Assembly (NCBI RefSeq): GCF_051014445.1
Contig: NC_135136.1
Coordinates: 43,286,001 to 43,350,000 of the forward strand
DNA from: Colletes latitarsis
Taxonomy: Eukaryota > Arthropoda > Insecta > Hymenoptera > Colletidae
Reading direction: 5' to 3'
DNA: 64,000 bases
The notes below the pieces were generated by a model, which was given only the letters and a program-made list of their open reading frames with translations, had not been told where the DNA came from and ran no database searches. Position 1 is the stretch's first letter; each line of letters opens with the position of its first letter. The position numbers were made by a program, and so were the translations under genes. Positions 1 through 12,217 of the stretch are shown in pieces.

Positions 1-189
1 CTTATTTTTATCGTTCGAAACTCTCGAAACCCGAGGAAATTTTAATTTTTATATTCTGTTATATTCTGTTATATTCTAAGAAATAAATGTACTGAAAATC
101 ATGGATAATCGTTACAACAAATGAGAAAAGAAACCGTTTTGAATCTCTTGGTAGATCTAACGTTAAATGATTGTTCCGATCGTTTGCAG

Positions 190-770
190 GCTTGTCGAGG
201 CTCAAAATACGACGGTGGTACAATGGTTTATGCAAGTGGTAATACATCGGAAACAGATTCGGCCGCTACCGTACCTTATAAAATCCCTACGCACGCGGAC
301 TTTCTTTTCGCTTACAGTACAGTGGAAGGTAAAGTTACCAGTCGTATACAAGCTAAAAAACTGACAAATTTACATATCGGTGAACGTCGAATGCGTACGA
401 GTCATTTAACGTTTATAAATATTTTTCAGTCGATCGAAATGCAAAACTTTTTACGTATCAGAGGCAAAGATAAATGGACTTGCGCCGTTTTCGTAACGAA
501 CAATTTATAACGTTTGCGTTATCGGTGTTTTCAGGTTTCTCTTCGTGGCGAGACGCGGAGTACGGCACGTGGTACATACAGTGTTTGTGCAAAGTTATAC
601 AGGAATATTGGGAGACGACCGATTTGCTGAAAATGTTGACGATAACAGCGCGTACGGTCGCTAACGATTGCACGTCCACTCACACCAATCCAGCCAAAAA
701 CAATCAGAAGCAAATGCCTTCTTTGACTTCCACGTTGACCAGAGAGGTCTTCTTCACTAAAAAAAAATAA
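190..770 (+). CDS. Effector caspase (caspase-3/Drice/Dcp-1-like), 3' part only
   Basis: These are the last two coding exons of a cysteine protease that cleaves after Asp in apoptosis; upstream exons lie outside the window. Exons are 190-328 and 535-770. The acceptor ttgcag precedes 190, the intron is GT-AG, and the TAA ends at 770. The first exon opens with ACRG, so the active-site pentapeptide QACRG, with its catalytic Cys, is rebuilt across the exon border. After a linker with SETD/S, a plausible Asp cleavage site between large and small subunits, comes VPYKIPTHADFLFAYST. The second exon has GFSSWRDAEYGTWYIQCLC, the substrate-pocket segment of the small subunit, then DLLKMLT and a QKQMPSLTSTLTR end typical of executioner caspases. 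Which insect caspase paralogue it is cannot be settled without the N-terminus. An AATAAA at 1480-1485 could end the transcript. Confidence 0.9.
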
Positions 771-2923
771 TTAACGTTCAATGACAGTACGATGAAGTAA
801 TTCTTTTAAAATCTCCGTTATTTTTTTTTTTTTTAATTTTATACAAATTGCTGATACCAAACGACGACGTAATGAAGCGAACAAATTATGTGCTCAATTA
901 TTCGTAGGTTCTGTACTTTAATGCGCAGAAAATAATTTGATCGCTCAAACGTTTCTTCGTGTCGATCTTTGGCCACGTGGGTCGTTTAATTGTGATAAAT
1001 GGACGAAAACGCATTGATAGCTCAATCTTCTCAGCATCGGCCCACGTTGTCGCGTGCTATTTTAAGTAGATAATCCAGGCTCTCGTTATTAATAGCTAAT
1101 TTATTATACATTTGTTAGGATAATCGTAATTCGACTGTGCGTGTATATTCCGTTAAATTAATATTATTTGTTTATTTGTTTCATTTTCATACGAAGCGTT
1201 TAAAAGCAGAACGCGGCACAATTTTTATAATATTATTATCGACAATTGTACTATTTTTGTTTTTGTTAACAACGACGACGATTTACCGTTTTCAGTTATT
1301 TTGATTCCCTTCGGTCTTCATTTGTTTTCGAATATTGCGCGCGCCTTGCGAAACAAAGAAGCACAGTGCGATATTTTAGCATCCCAGAAATTCAATTATT
1401 ATCAAAATTCGATCGTGATTGTAAAAATGTCGCACCGTACGAAAGATAGAGTTTAATATCGAAAATCAAAGACTAATTAAATAAACATTTTTAAGAAAAA
1501 ATAAAATGAAATGATTTTTTCTGACATCAGAAGTTTGTTTTAAATGCGTGGAAATGATCTCGCAAGTTGGAAGATACTTGTAAAGTTGAATCTTGATCGG
1601 TAGATGGGTTCTTCCGAAGCGTTCTCAGCGACCGGAATTATTTAACTCGCGGAATATTTCTACACCGATGGACGAAACTTCTTTTCCTCTTCAGTGTTTC
1701 TCTAAAGATCGTTTCATCGTTTCTCTGGAATATCCCGGCGGTGCCACTTCATCTTGATCTACAATTTCATGCCTATCTTCTGTTCCCGTTCTCTCTTCCG
1801 TTTTTTTCCGATCTTCGTTTCGCGTAACATTTCCCGTGAATCTCTCGACTACTTGTTCCTGCTCGTTCTTCCATCAGTATACATATGTATAATTGGCTCT
1901 CGGCACCGAACTCCTCGTTAACTTTAAACAAGCGATAGCGACGTGCCACCAATTACTTGTTAGGCTAAAAAAAAATCCTCTTTCACGGGAAACCGTGAAC
2001 CAAGATCGAAACATACTCGATGATACTTGGATGACATAGTATGGCCAGAGACAGAGAAAAGTTTTAGAAATGAGATTTGTGACTTTGGAAATCATTTAAA
2101 ATGGACTAGAAAAGTAAGTGCACCAAGACAATTCACTCGAGATTCCTTCGATCAGCGTCGTGCTCAGACGTCTCCAGATCGTATTTCCAGACAAGGCTAT
2201 TCTCGTAATAGACAACGATCATCACCGTCGAACTGATTCAAATTGTTCCCCTTGTAGACAATGAAAATTGGTTAAACGCAGACGCAAGGTAATTGCAGCG
2301 ATTAGCTAGACATTCGTTTCGTACTCGACGGATATTTTAACATGGAAATTGATTGGTTTTTTAAACAGAAAATCCCATAAAAATGCGTAATTCCATTACG
2401 CTGTCTGGTATTTTACCAAGATATGGTTTCAACTGGTAATTTTTTGTTCCGGTGTACAAAACAAATTATGTTGCTCGGATATTCCACGTGTTAACAACCT
2501 GACCTTTTCAAAAACTTTGTCTCGATAATAAAAATAATTAGAGCACGAGTAAAAAGCGACAGAACCTTGGACCTTATCCATTATAAAATTCCTTCGCTTC
2601 ACCCTTATCGGGGACAAAAACAAAGCGCCGATTTAGGTCATCGAAGGTCTTATAAACAAAATTTTCCATCAACTAATTTATTGCACACATTCTGCGCCGA
2701 TTGGAAGTTTGCAGTTGTGTCGTGGCTTGAAATTCTTATACGTATGTATTTCCGGTTAAGTTGAGGCGACGTTTAATAAATTTCAACCAGCTTTAGTTTT
2801 TGCTCAACTGAATCATATAAAACTGTGCAGTGGAGTTGCAATTTCTTGTTTTTTAGATGGGATCGTATATTTTTTTTCAAGTAGATCGATTCTTCTCTCC
2901 GTTTCGAGAATAAAAGCATTAAA

Positions 2924-3059
2924 GGAAGGTGTTCGGAAAGTGAATACTTGATGAGATATTTTAAATGCAGGGACGGTTATTGGATGGCAGAATGTTTAAA
3001 TATCTCTTTGAATAAAAAAGCATACGCCTTATTAAGTATTCATTTTTCGAACATCTTCC
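2924..3059. repeat. Short inverted repeat / MITE-like hairpin
   Basis: Arms at 2924-2949 and 3034-3059 are complementary over 26 bp with three mismatches, and all three differences are transitions. They enclose about 84 bp. The outer sequence GGAAGGTGTTCGG resembles ends of dispersed insect repeats. No target-site duplication is obvious, so it may be a decayed miniature transposon or simply a fold-back. Confidence 0.5.
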
Positions 3060-4289
3060 CCGAATACTTTTATGCACAAAATAGCGAAAAGACTCTTTTT
3101 TCCTCTACCCTTATCTTCTATCTTTAATGAACCCCTTTGATCAAACTGTATCGGCGTAGTCTACCAGAGTTAGGGAAAATTCTTATTTATATAAGTCACT
3201 ATAAGCCATTTAAAATCAAAACTTCTACGAAACGATTCCCCCTTTCTGGAGGTCCTAAACTTAAGAAAATCAAATATTCTAGCCGAGCATTCACCATCGA
3301 GTTTGCAAAGCCGCTTGACAAACATATCCTTGCAGACTTATCCCCAATGTAGGTTTCTACGTTCCTCCGCGAGCGACTAATAAAGCGTGTCCGATCTATC
3401 ATTCGCGTTACGTTTCTTCGGCCGGAATCCGGAAGAACGCCAGCTGGTGTTGTCGCGTGTCTTTCATTTTCTCGTAAATCGGTATTCCAAACACGTCCCG
3501 CGAAACATTCTATTGTTTTCGGGTTTCGTTCGTACAAATATTCAGACAAGTCATAAATCGTTCTCGACTATATCAAAATACACAGTGTCGCTAACAAGTG
3601 AAAAACGATATGGCAGAAGGTAATTCTTTGGTGGTCTTGAGAAGTGCAATTAGTTTGGGTCATACACTAGTCTCCAGCTGTTTGGACGATTCGATTTTCT
3701 CACGGTTATAAAATAACATTGAAACGGATGTTGTTAACAACACCATTTCCTACCACTATGAAATCCCCTTGCCATAGAATTGCATCGCTACAAGCCAAAT
3801 GGGTGGTCAAAATAGCGGTACAGGCTCCGTCCACGGCTGATCTAGATCATTACTATAAATGTCCTACGTGTACCATGACCCCTACTACTAGCGACAAAGC
3901 TAATCCAATGATATATATCCATTAATACTGACACGTTCAATTCCTAAGCATCCGGCTGTAACATTACAGTGGAAAGAGTATTTCTACATATATAAATTTT
4001 CGACAGACGCGTACAATAAATCTGTTTATTAATCAAATCTCTATTCGACGAGTAACGACTAAAAGGATTACTCAACTTTCATTCCATGATTAAAATTTTT
4101 ATCTATTGTATATAAATTTTGCCCAGCTTCGATACAACATGCTGATACAGTTTGACCAAATGCGTTAGAAACCTTATACGAGGTGCAATTACGGAATTGC
4201 TTCCGGTTCGTTGGAGATGGAAGATAATGGTATATGAAAAAATGAAGGATGTAGCAAGGTTCAATAAATAAAAATTTGGTCACCGAGCG

Positions 4290-5350
4290 TCGCTAGAGAG
4301 TCCCAGGTTCGCGCGAGATTGTTTGGCATCGTAACCACCGCTGGTTTACGCGGCGAATGGAACACCGAGGTCTGTGTGCGTTGGTTCGCGTAGGTTGCGG
4401 AGGACGATGACCAGGGTCATAGTCGAACTCGGTGGAGCACTTTCAGCGTCGACGGGTATTCGGGAAGCCGCGAATAGGGCCGACGGTCGCGGCGAGGGCG
4501 GAAGTGGAAATAGAGTGGGAGTCGGCGTTACTGGCCGTGGAGCGTACCCAGGAGTTAGGAGTTTGCGCGAACAGATCAATACTGCCCCCGCACGTGGATC
4601 TGCCCCCTCTCTATTTTCACCGTGCTCTCGCTGCCAACCCCCTACCCTCTCTCCCTTTCTCCCTCCGCCTTCCTGGTCCTCGTCCGTTTCGCGTCTCTTT
4701 CCCTAAAAAAATCTCACGTCTAACCCCGTGTCGTTGTCGTCCTCTATCCCTCAACCACCCTCTCCCCGCCCTATCCTCTTCTCAGGCGTATTCGTATTCC
4801 CGTTTCTCCTCCTTTCGTCCCGAGTACGCGACGTCTTTTTCTACTTCTCTAATCTCGTATCCTCGACTTCCGTCGTCCTTTCCGCGCTTTCCTCTCTTTT
4901 CTCTGGCGTCCAGCCGGTCGTCGCTAACGCGCCGCTTAATTCCTCTCCTCGCTTTCTCACCCTCGTGCCCTCTGCGCCCTTGCGCCAACACACTCCGACG
5001 AGGCTCCGTTTCTGGGGCCGAGCGAATCTTTGCGCGCGCGCCCGCCATAGGTACATATGCCCCCCGTCTTACAGCGGAGATGCTTCTTGGCCACGAGTTG
5101 TCTTTCCTCCTCGTCTTCAATCCCCGTCCAACCCCTCCGCTCTACCGTTCTGTATCGCGTCGACGGCTCTTTCTTCGACTCACGGCACGGGTCAACGTCG
5201 TGTTCCATCGAGGCTCGTGGTCCAACCTGAAGAGATTGAACATTTTATACGAGTAACGGATTACCAACGAGAATGTGGCGATCGTTCTGTTCGATGGAAC
5301 ATAAATTTCATTCGTTCGCCGGTGAGAGGATGTTTAAGAGAAACGGTCTA
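4290..5350. other. GC-rich, CpG-rich, pyrimidine-rich block
   Basis: Composition changes sharply here from AT-rich flanks to C/T-rich DNA with many CpG dinucleotides. Two plus-strand frames and parts of the minus strand stay open at the same time, with Ser/Pro/Leu/Arg-rich translations. That is the pattern of biased composition, not of selected coding sequence. A promoter or 5' non-coding exon is possible. No TATA box or splice chain linking it to a gene was found. Confidence 0.45.
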
Positions 5351-5799
5351 ACACGAGATATCATTTAAATATAGCACGCCGCATGGGAGAAAGAACAATA
5401 TATTCCAAGCGTGTCTTTCTTATCTGCAACGGCCGGTATCTAGGGGATGAAAACATGGTATCTAAGGCCCTGGAGGGATCAAATCTAGTTAAATTTGTCA
5501 TTGAAAAAATACAGATATGGATCATCGCATAAAAATTGAAGTTTTATGGTCAACCAATGTGTCTTGTAAGGCTTTGGAGAATTATACACCTCTTTCTATA
5601 ATCGCCTTAAAAATAACGAAATCCGAAGTTATTGTGATAACAAAATGTATTTCGAAATTCGAGCGAAGAAAAAGGACAGGGGTATAATAGCGGTTTCGAC
5701 CTATGTTTGCTAGTAGACCCATCGGTATTTTAGTTTGAAACTGACTATTTGAAACGGCATTTACCGATGGATCCCTCGTATATTACTAGCGGTTTGTCC

Positions 5800-6700
5800 G
5801 TCTTTCAGGCGTTTTAGCACACTGTGTTGTCTGCACGCGGTCGTTGCGCTTTCTCCACTCTCCTCGCTGCAGTTTTCGCTCAGCGAGGTGCTAGCCTCGT
5901 TCTAAAATCCGTTCAAGCCTGGTCTGGCTACTTTCATCCTACCACTTGTTCGTCGATGCGTGCACGCGTCCCTTCGGGCCCTCTCTCTCTCTCTCTCCCC
6001 CCCTCTCTTTATCGCAACGTACGACCCTTCTCTATTTGCATCATCGTAACCTCCCCCGGTCTTCCTTTTATCTTTCTCCGCGTTCGACCCTCTTTCACCC
6101 TCTCTGTGCTACCCCTAGCCCAGTATCTCTGTTTTCCTCCGTTCAGCCTGTCTCTGTCCCAACCAGCAGCCTGTTCCTACTTTCGTCTCCGTCTTGCTTC
6201 GATTCAACATCCACCCCCACTTCCTAGAATCTCTCCAGTTTTCTCTTTGCTCTCGCTAGACTCTATCCCGGCATGCTTTGTCTCTAGCGTTCTCTCCCTC
6301 TACCTAAACTTTCGACTATCGTTTTACCCCGCTGTTCCTAGTAGTTCCTCTTCCTGTTTCTGCGCGCGGTTTCTCTATCCCTCCGCTTCGTCAGGCTCCC
6401 TCGGTGTCTCTGTCCTTTGGTTTCCAACCCCTCGTTCAACTCGCGATCACCCCGCTTCTTTCTACACACACAATGCTCTCCGTCTCCGTCCCGTTCGCGC
6501 TCCTAGACCTCCCGTCGTCGCTTCTATTCCGCGTTCTCTCGTAGCTTCTTCTCTGTTTAAACACGGCTCTCCTCTGTCGCAGTTTCCCTTGATCTTTCCC
6601 TTTGTCGTATCGCTCTGTGTTTGCAGTTCTACCTGGCCCTCTTAATTCGTACCGCCTCTATCCCGCCCTTCTGCTCGTACGATCTTCTATCCTCGATCCA
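5800..6700. other. Pyrimidine-rich tract with (CT)n run
   Basis: The plus strand is strongly C+T rich and includes a CTCTCT run followed by C's near 5980-6005. Long open frames result from the scarcity of purines and hence of stop codons. They have no domain-like features. The tract could be a polypurine/polypyrimidine (triplex- or GAF-type) element or non-coding exon sequence. Confidence 0.45.
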
Positions 6701-7309
6701 TCCGCCACCGTCGCTTTCTATCGTTGCTTCGGGGTTCAGGTTCTTAACGGGATCTTTCGGTCTCGATTTTCTTTTTTTATTTCGTTTCCTTCCAGGGAAC
6801 AGGCTTCGAAAATATAAGTGCAAACTCGTTTACTTCGATTCTGAAAAGTAACCAAATTATAGAGGTTTGAAAACGTTTGCTACCCACAGTAGCGAGTAGT
6901 TGGTTGAAAATAAAACTTAAGAACCACCGCTCCATTCTTCTTCCTTTGTTTCGCCATTCTCGCGTTGTATCTATGCGTCTCTCTATTTCATTGCACCGTA
7001 TAATTCTTCAACCTCTACCGCGTTTCATTTCGCCGTTCGAAGCTTTTTCTCGTTTCTATTCATGGTCTGTACACCACAAGTTCTCCAAACTTTTCTCTGT
7101 TCTCGTTTTATCCGATGCTTGGTCTCTTTGCAGAATTTAAGGTAAAATCGCTACAACTTGAAACAATATTTCGAACATATCGTACAATTATATCGTCGCT
7201 ATAAAACTTATTTGGTATTTCATTAAAATGATGATAATCAAATAAAATATAGCCGAGCATGCGGTATCGTTTTGTTGGAAAAGAGTAGGTGTTTTGGTCT
7301 ATAATTTTC

Positions 7310-7800
7310 CTCGGTTTGTCTATATCGCGAGTCGTTGGTCTTCCTCGTCCCGTTCCTCCGCTGAACGTTACCCTCCTCGACAGCTTCTATCTTTATCTCT
7401 CTCCCTCTGCGGCACGACCCCCTGGCAAGGTGGCGGGTCCAGCGCGCAGATCGTGTCAGCCGTACGGGATGCTGAGTCTGGAGTAGATTCAGTCGTACGC
7501 TTGGCTCCCTCCCGACGCCGCCGTCTGTTCGCGTACGGTCGCCGTTAAAAGCATCCGCGTGCCGTCAGAGGCGACGATTTCCTCTTTGCCAGCGTTCGCC
7601 CGTCGTGTCCTCTTCCCGGCGAGAAACATCCACCTCCTAGGATTTCGTTCCTCGAGTTCCTGTCGGGAATCGAGTCGAGGCTAGCATGGGGATTCTCGCG
7701 TGAGAGGCGTGTTCCGGGGTAAGTCGCCATCGTTACGTTTCTTCCTTCCCTCGATCGGAGGGTGAATCGGGGACGGTCTCTGTTGGCTCCGTAGGATCGA
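7310..7800. other. GC-rich block
   Basis: A third CpG-rich segment lies upstream of the choline transporter. No coding exon could be assigned. It is a candidate promoter or first-exon region by composition only. Confidence 0.3.
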
Positions 7801-10800
7801 GCTCGGTCTTGAATATCTTCCGTTGGATATGTTTGTTTTGGGGACGTTAACAACGGTGCACGAGACCCTACGGAATGGGGTATGCCTGTCGTACAGAGCT
7901 GGGAAAATTTTTCATTTGCGAAATTATGTACTCCACGAAGCGTTCCTTTTGTTCGAATTAGCATCGTGTGCATATCGTGGCCGGTAATCGATGTTAGAAT
8001 CGAATATGTATGAGTTATTGAATAGTTTGTTATTCGAACGAATAATTCAACCAATTTTACTTTGTGATGAATTTAAACTGAACGAGTAATTGCTCTAGAA
8101 AATGGCTCCGGAGCTCTGATTACAAATTTCGGGAGCGCAAACGTGCCCCTGGTCTTTACCAGTTAATGATATTTAATATTTTTGATTGATCCAATGTTCT
8201 AATATTTAGAAAGAACGTCAGAGATCGTTGGTCCTGCGAGGAATAAATTGAAACGTGGTTATTATTGTGTTTGAAAGTTTTACTTTGATTATACTATATC
8301 TATGACGATAGAAAACTTTCTTTGATATAAAAAGTTTGGTAAAAGGACATCCTAGGATCTATTATCTAGATCCTAATAATATTTTGTTCGGAAGGCAAAC
8401 GCGTGCCTTTTTCAAATAATGTTTTAGGTAACGGTATTTGAAAATTGGCTAGGTCTGCTGTCGAACTACATTTAGCGCAATCGATAATTTCCGTTTCGTT
8501 GAAATGTCCATTCTGTCGATGCGATGCACGCTGAGTACAGAATGCGTTAAGGATAGGATCAACGAAGGTACGAAGGGTGAGTCACGCATTTGGGGTGGGT
8601 TGTGTATCCTTTCTCTGGTTGAAAGCGGAAAGAAATGGCAGAGAAAATATTTGAACAACGACACGTGTGACTGTAACTCACACGTTACAATTGAAACAAA
8701 TTATAATTGAAAATTCATTAACGAAAATAAAAGGATAGTCTTAAACTTTCGTTCTATACCGTATACCTTAAATGCACGTTGAAGGAATAATCCAATTCCG
8801 ATATAATGTCGCAAACATCTGTCTAGAAAATGATAGCTCTCTTAGCCTTCGGCTTTTATCTCTGGAGCGTTGGTTGTTTCAAGAGACTCGATTACCGCTC
8901 GACCATTTCACGAGCTTAAAGAGCATTCTATGCCACGGTGCCATAAACAATCTCTCCCTTGATTCGGTCTCTTCCCCCTCTTCGTGGCCTTTATTCTCGT
9001 CACTTCGCGGTAACAACATCCGTGATCAGGGATATCTCGACCTGAAAATATTTAAGTAATTGAGCAACGAATTTCCCGGCGAGAAAGCAGCCCCGACAAG
9101 TCCTTAAACTTCTAACCCCGGTCGAGTCGTTTAAACCTCCGGCTCTCGTGTATTTCTTCGGCGTCTCGTTTCTTTATTCTGCCCGATCTCTTCAGAACCC
9201 GCTCCGCGGCGCGGCGGGTTGCAGACTCTGTAAACGCTTTTCATCCGTACCGATTCATTCGCGTTTTTCGACAAAAAAAAAAGAACAAATTCGTAACGAG
9301 CCCGCTACCCGGACTATTTATTCTCGAGCCCGGGCTCGTTTTCGCTCGTTAATTATTTTTCGTTATACGTAATTAGTAAGCAATTTCGGGTAACGAACGA
9401 CACCCTCTGTTCTCGGATCGGCGATGGGACCGATTCGCGTACTCATTAAGGGTAACCGCGGCGCTTCAGAATTTTTCATTTCGTCACTTTTGCCTCGCTC
9501 TTAATATTTATTTAGCATTACGTTCCTACGAAATTAGTAGCTGCGATCGTTTCGAATTTATCTAGCTTACCCCGTTCACCAGATAATTACTCTTTACCCT
9601 ATTAAATCTTTCACAACGTGTTAAAAAGCATTGATCGTCCGAACACAATAATTGCGAGGGTACGAATATTAGAGAAAAAGCATTATTTTTTAATTTTCCT
9701 TCCGTCAACCAATGGGGAAAAACGCGCATCCTCCGCCGATTGGTTGCATCGAATGTAAATTTATTGATTGCTCGTTTTAGGTATTTCGAAAGCTCTAATG
9801 CGATGTTTCTGATTAAGTAGAATATGTAAATTACCGGATATACTTGTTTTAATTGGTTCGCGAAAAGGGTTGGAAAAGGAGAGAGGGGTGCGGAAGAGCC
9901 GAAGTAGAAAAAGAAAAAGAATCGAACCCGCCCCGTGAAATCGAATTCAGATTCAATTTAACCGGTATTTAATCGAATAACTAAATTTTTCATCGCTAAT
10001 AGAAGAACTCATTACCAACGAAATGTAAACGTTGCCGTGGCGAGAAATTATTTTCTAATAAATATACAAACGAAGGAAGCCTCGAACTACGCGGATTCGT
10101 GCTTTCGTTTACTTGATTGTAACAGTTTTATCCATTTAAATAATTTGTATTCAAGCCCCATAAATTGATTTAAAATGAATAGTGTTTCAAGATATAAGGA
10201 TTTCTAAAACATGGAGTTCGGTTGGTTGCTTTTGCCCGTTGCAGTGGGCGACGGAAGGCTTTGCTGCACGAAATGGAACGGAAATATCGAACTGTAATGG
10301 AAAAAAAAGAAAATGTTGACGCGTGTACGTGTTTCGTCTTTCGATTAAATCGAGTGCATCGAGAGCCAGCCGTGCTACTCTCGGTCACGCGAACTGGAAC
10401 AACACCGACGCGTGGTTTTCTCAATTTTCTCCGTTCTCGCGTACGGTTTTCAGATACCCGAAAAAGAGCAGCCCCGATACGAATTAATAATGCCGTGCGA
10501 GAGGAGTGCAGAGGATCGGCTGAACTTTATGTGAGTACACCGTCCCGGCCGGGTCATGACCCGACGACCCAACGTGTCCGATATCTGGGCCACACTTGAA
10601 TTTTAATCCACGCTGCAATTGCCACCGCGGTCGATTAGCTCTCTTCCACCGTTTGCCCGACGAGTTTACCGAGCTTTAACTTTTGCTACGTGTCTGCCTC
10701 CATGCCTGACTGCCCGGTTGCTTGCTTTCCGCGAACCTTCCACTGAAAACGATAACCAAACTGTGCGAATTTTATTGGATACAGTTCTTCCATACGATCA

Positions 10801-12160
10801 ATACCTAAAGCGCCACCGACGATCGCGAAAATCGGCCAACTAGCGATACAATAACGCGCTTACACAGCTTTTTCCATACCAAATCAACCCTTTCCCGGAT
10901 TGCATTCACCATTCTGAAAATTAAATTGTGTTTTTAAAAGTCTGTTAAATCTGTAAACTATCTTTCACGTTAAAATATAGGTTCTTGAAGCATACCAATA
11001 TTATTTCCTTTCAACGAACAAGATAAGATGATTTTATCGACGAATCTTGAGTTCTTGTATTTTATCCAGCACCGGGGGCTATTACCAACCCTATTCAAGA
11101 TATCCAGAAGTCTGTGAAAAGTAAAATCAGAGCAAGTTAAACTTCGATACGCCCCGTAGAATATATTTCTTTCAATACTTGGCATTTATTCTTGCTCGTC
11201 GATAGAGAAGATTCGAGTTTCCGTATCGAATAATTCAAGTTGGACTTTTTAACGAATATCAAAGACGAATCCATTGCCGTAGAATATTATTAACAATATA
11301 ATATTAGTAGAAAATGAAATACGGTGATCGTTGAACAATCAAGATATCTATCAGAACAGTTTAATGAATATACCATGAATGTGGTTCCGTACCTTCCATA
11401 CTATTAAGTTTCAAGCCTCCTCTCCTGTCTTGTCTCTCTATTATTATATCTCCCTCCCAGTCAATTCAACATTATTATTTCCCATTTCTATATGGTATAC
11501 CTGTTACGCATATTTATTTACATAAAGGAAGAAACGCGGTACAGATTGCTGAAGAAAAATTTATCAAGTACAAGTAGACGATACTACGGTTGATTTTATT
11601 GACTTAATTCTTCGTTAAATTTCGTTTTTCTTCGATTTTTGCAAACTCTTTTGTCGTCGTCATAAGTGTCAAAGTCTGAAATCGGTTCGTTGATAAGTAA
11701 CCAAGAACGAATCGTCATTTCCGCGCTACAAGAGGCTTGAAAGGGAGAACAATCAAGAGTGTCAGGATTGTTCTGTCGATACTGATTAAGAGGGCCGGAA
11801 AATTAGTGTCGGACAGATTCCAGCGTTGAATGGGTCTTTGTGAACGAAGAGATGCTCGCACCCCAGCTTTGCACGCTTCAAAACACGCATGCAATTAGCA
11901 GTCGTTCGTCCCCACCCTGTTAGTTAATGAATCTTCTTGGCCAACAACTTGAGAATTTTTTTTATAGTTTTCCCTTATGAAATTAGATATATTTTAATAC
12001 TTATTTAATCGTTTGACGTACGAGCAAACTTCGTCAAAACATTTTACCACTTATTATACCACTTTCGATTATACTAGTTGAATCGTTTATGTGGCAAAGG
12101 GCAATTGCAAGCGTGCATGCGATACGAAACACAAAGATTACGGATAACGTTCGAAGCGAT

Positions 12161-12170
12161 TTAATTGCAG
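12161..12170 (+). promoter_or_regulatory. Splice acceptor deciding the choline transporter start
   Basis: TTAATTGCAG followed by GGGAG looks like a strong 3' splice site 47 nt before the chosen ATG. If used, the in-frame ATG at 12089 is intronic and translation starts at 12218, as in family members. Confidence 0.55.
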
Positions 12171-12217
12171 GGGAGCACACGATTATCCCAGAAGAGGACA
12201 AAAGTAAAGGCGCAAAG

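Larger units (their letters stand above)
771..12170. other. Gene-poor interval between caspase and choline transporter
   Basis: I find no exon chain with recognisable protein homology in these 11 kb. The first part is the likely caspase 3' UTR. Open frames between 4.4 and 7.5 kb lie in pyrimidine-rich low-complexity DNA, and several frames are open at once, so I do not call them genes. The interval may hold promoter sequence and 5' non-coding exons of the choline transporter, because its first coding exon is preceded by a good splice acceptor at 12161-12170. Confidence 0.6.

Noticed and set aside
4432..5351. Overlapping long frames of 274 and 207 codons
   Set aside because: They overlap in two frames, with minus-strand frames open too. 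Translations are Ser/Pro/Arg/Leu-rich from pyrimidine-rich DNA, with no domain or splice support.
5824..6645. 273-codon frame
   Set aside because: It lies in C/T-rich low-complexity sequence where stop codons are rare; no family motif.
12089..12217. N-terminal extension of the choline transporter from the ATG at 12089
   Set aside because: It crosses a strong splice acceptor at 12170 and adds 43 residues with no counterpart in the family. The ATG at 12218 fits known N-termini.
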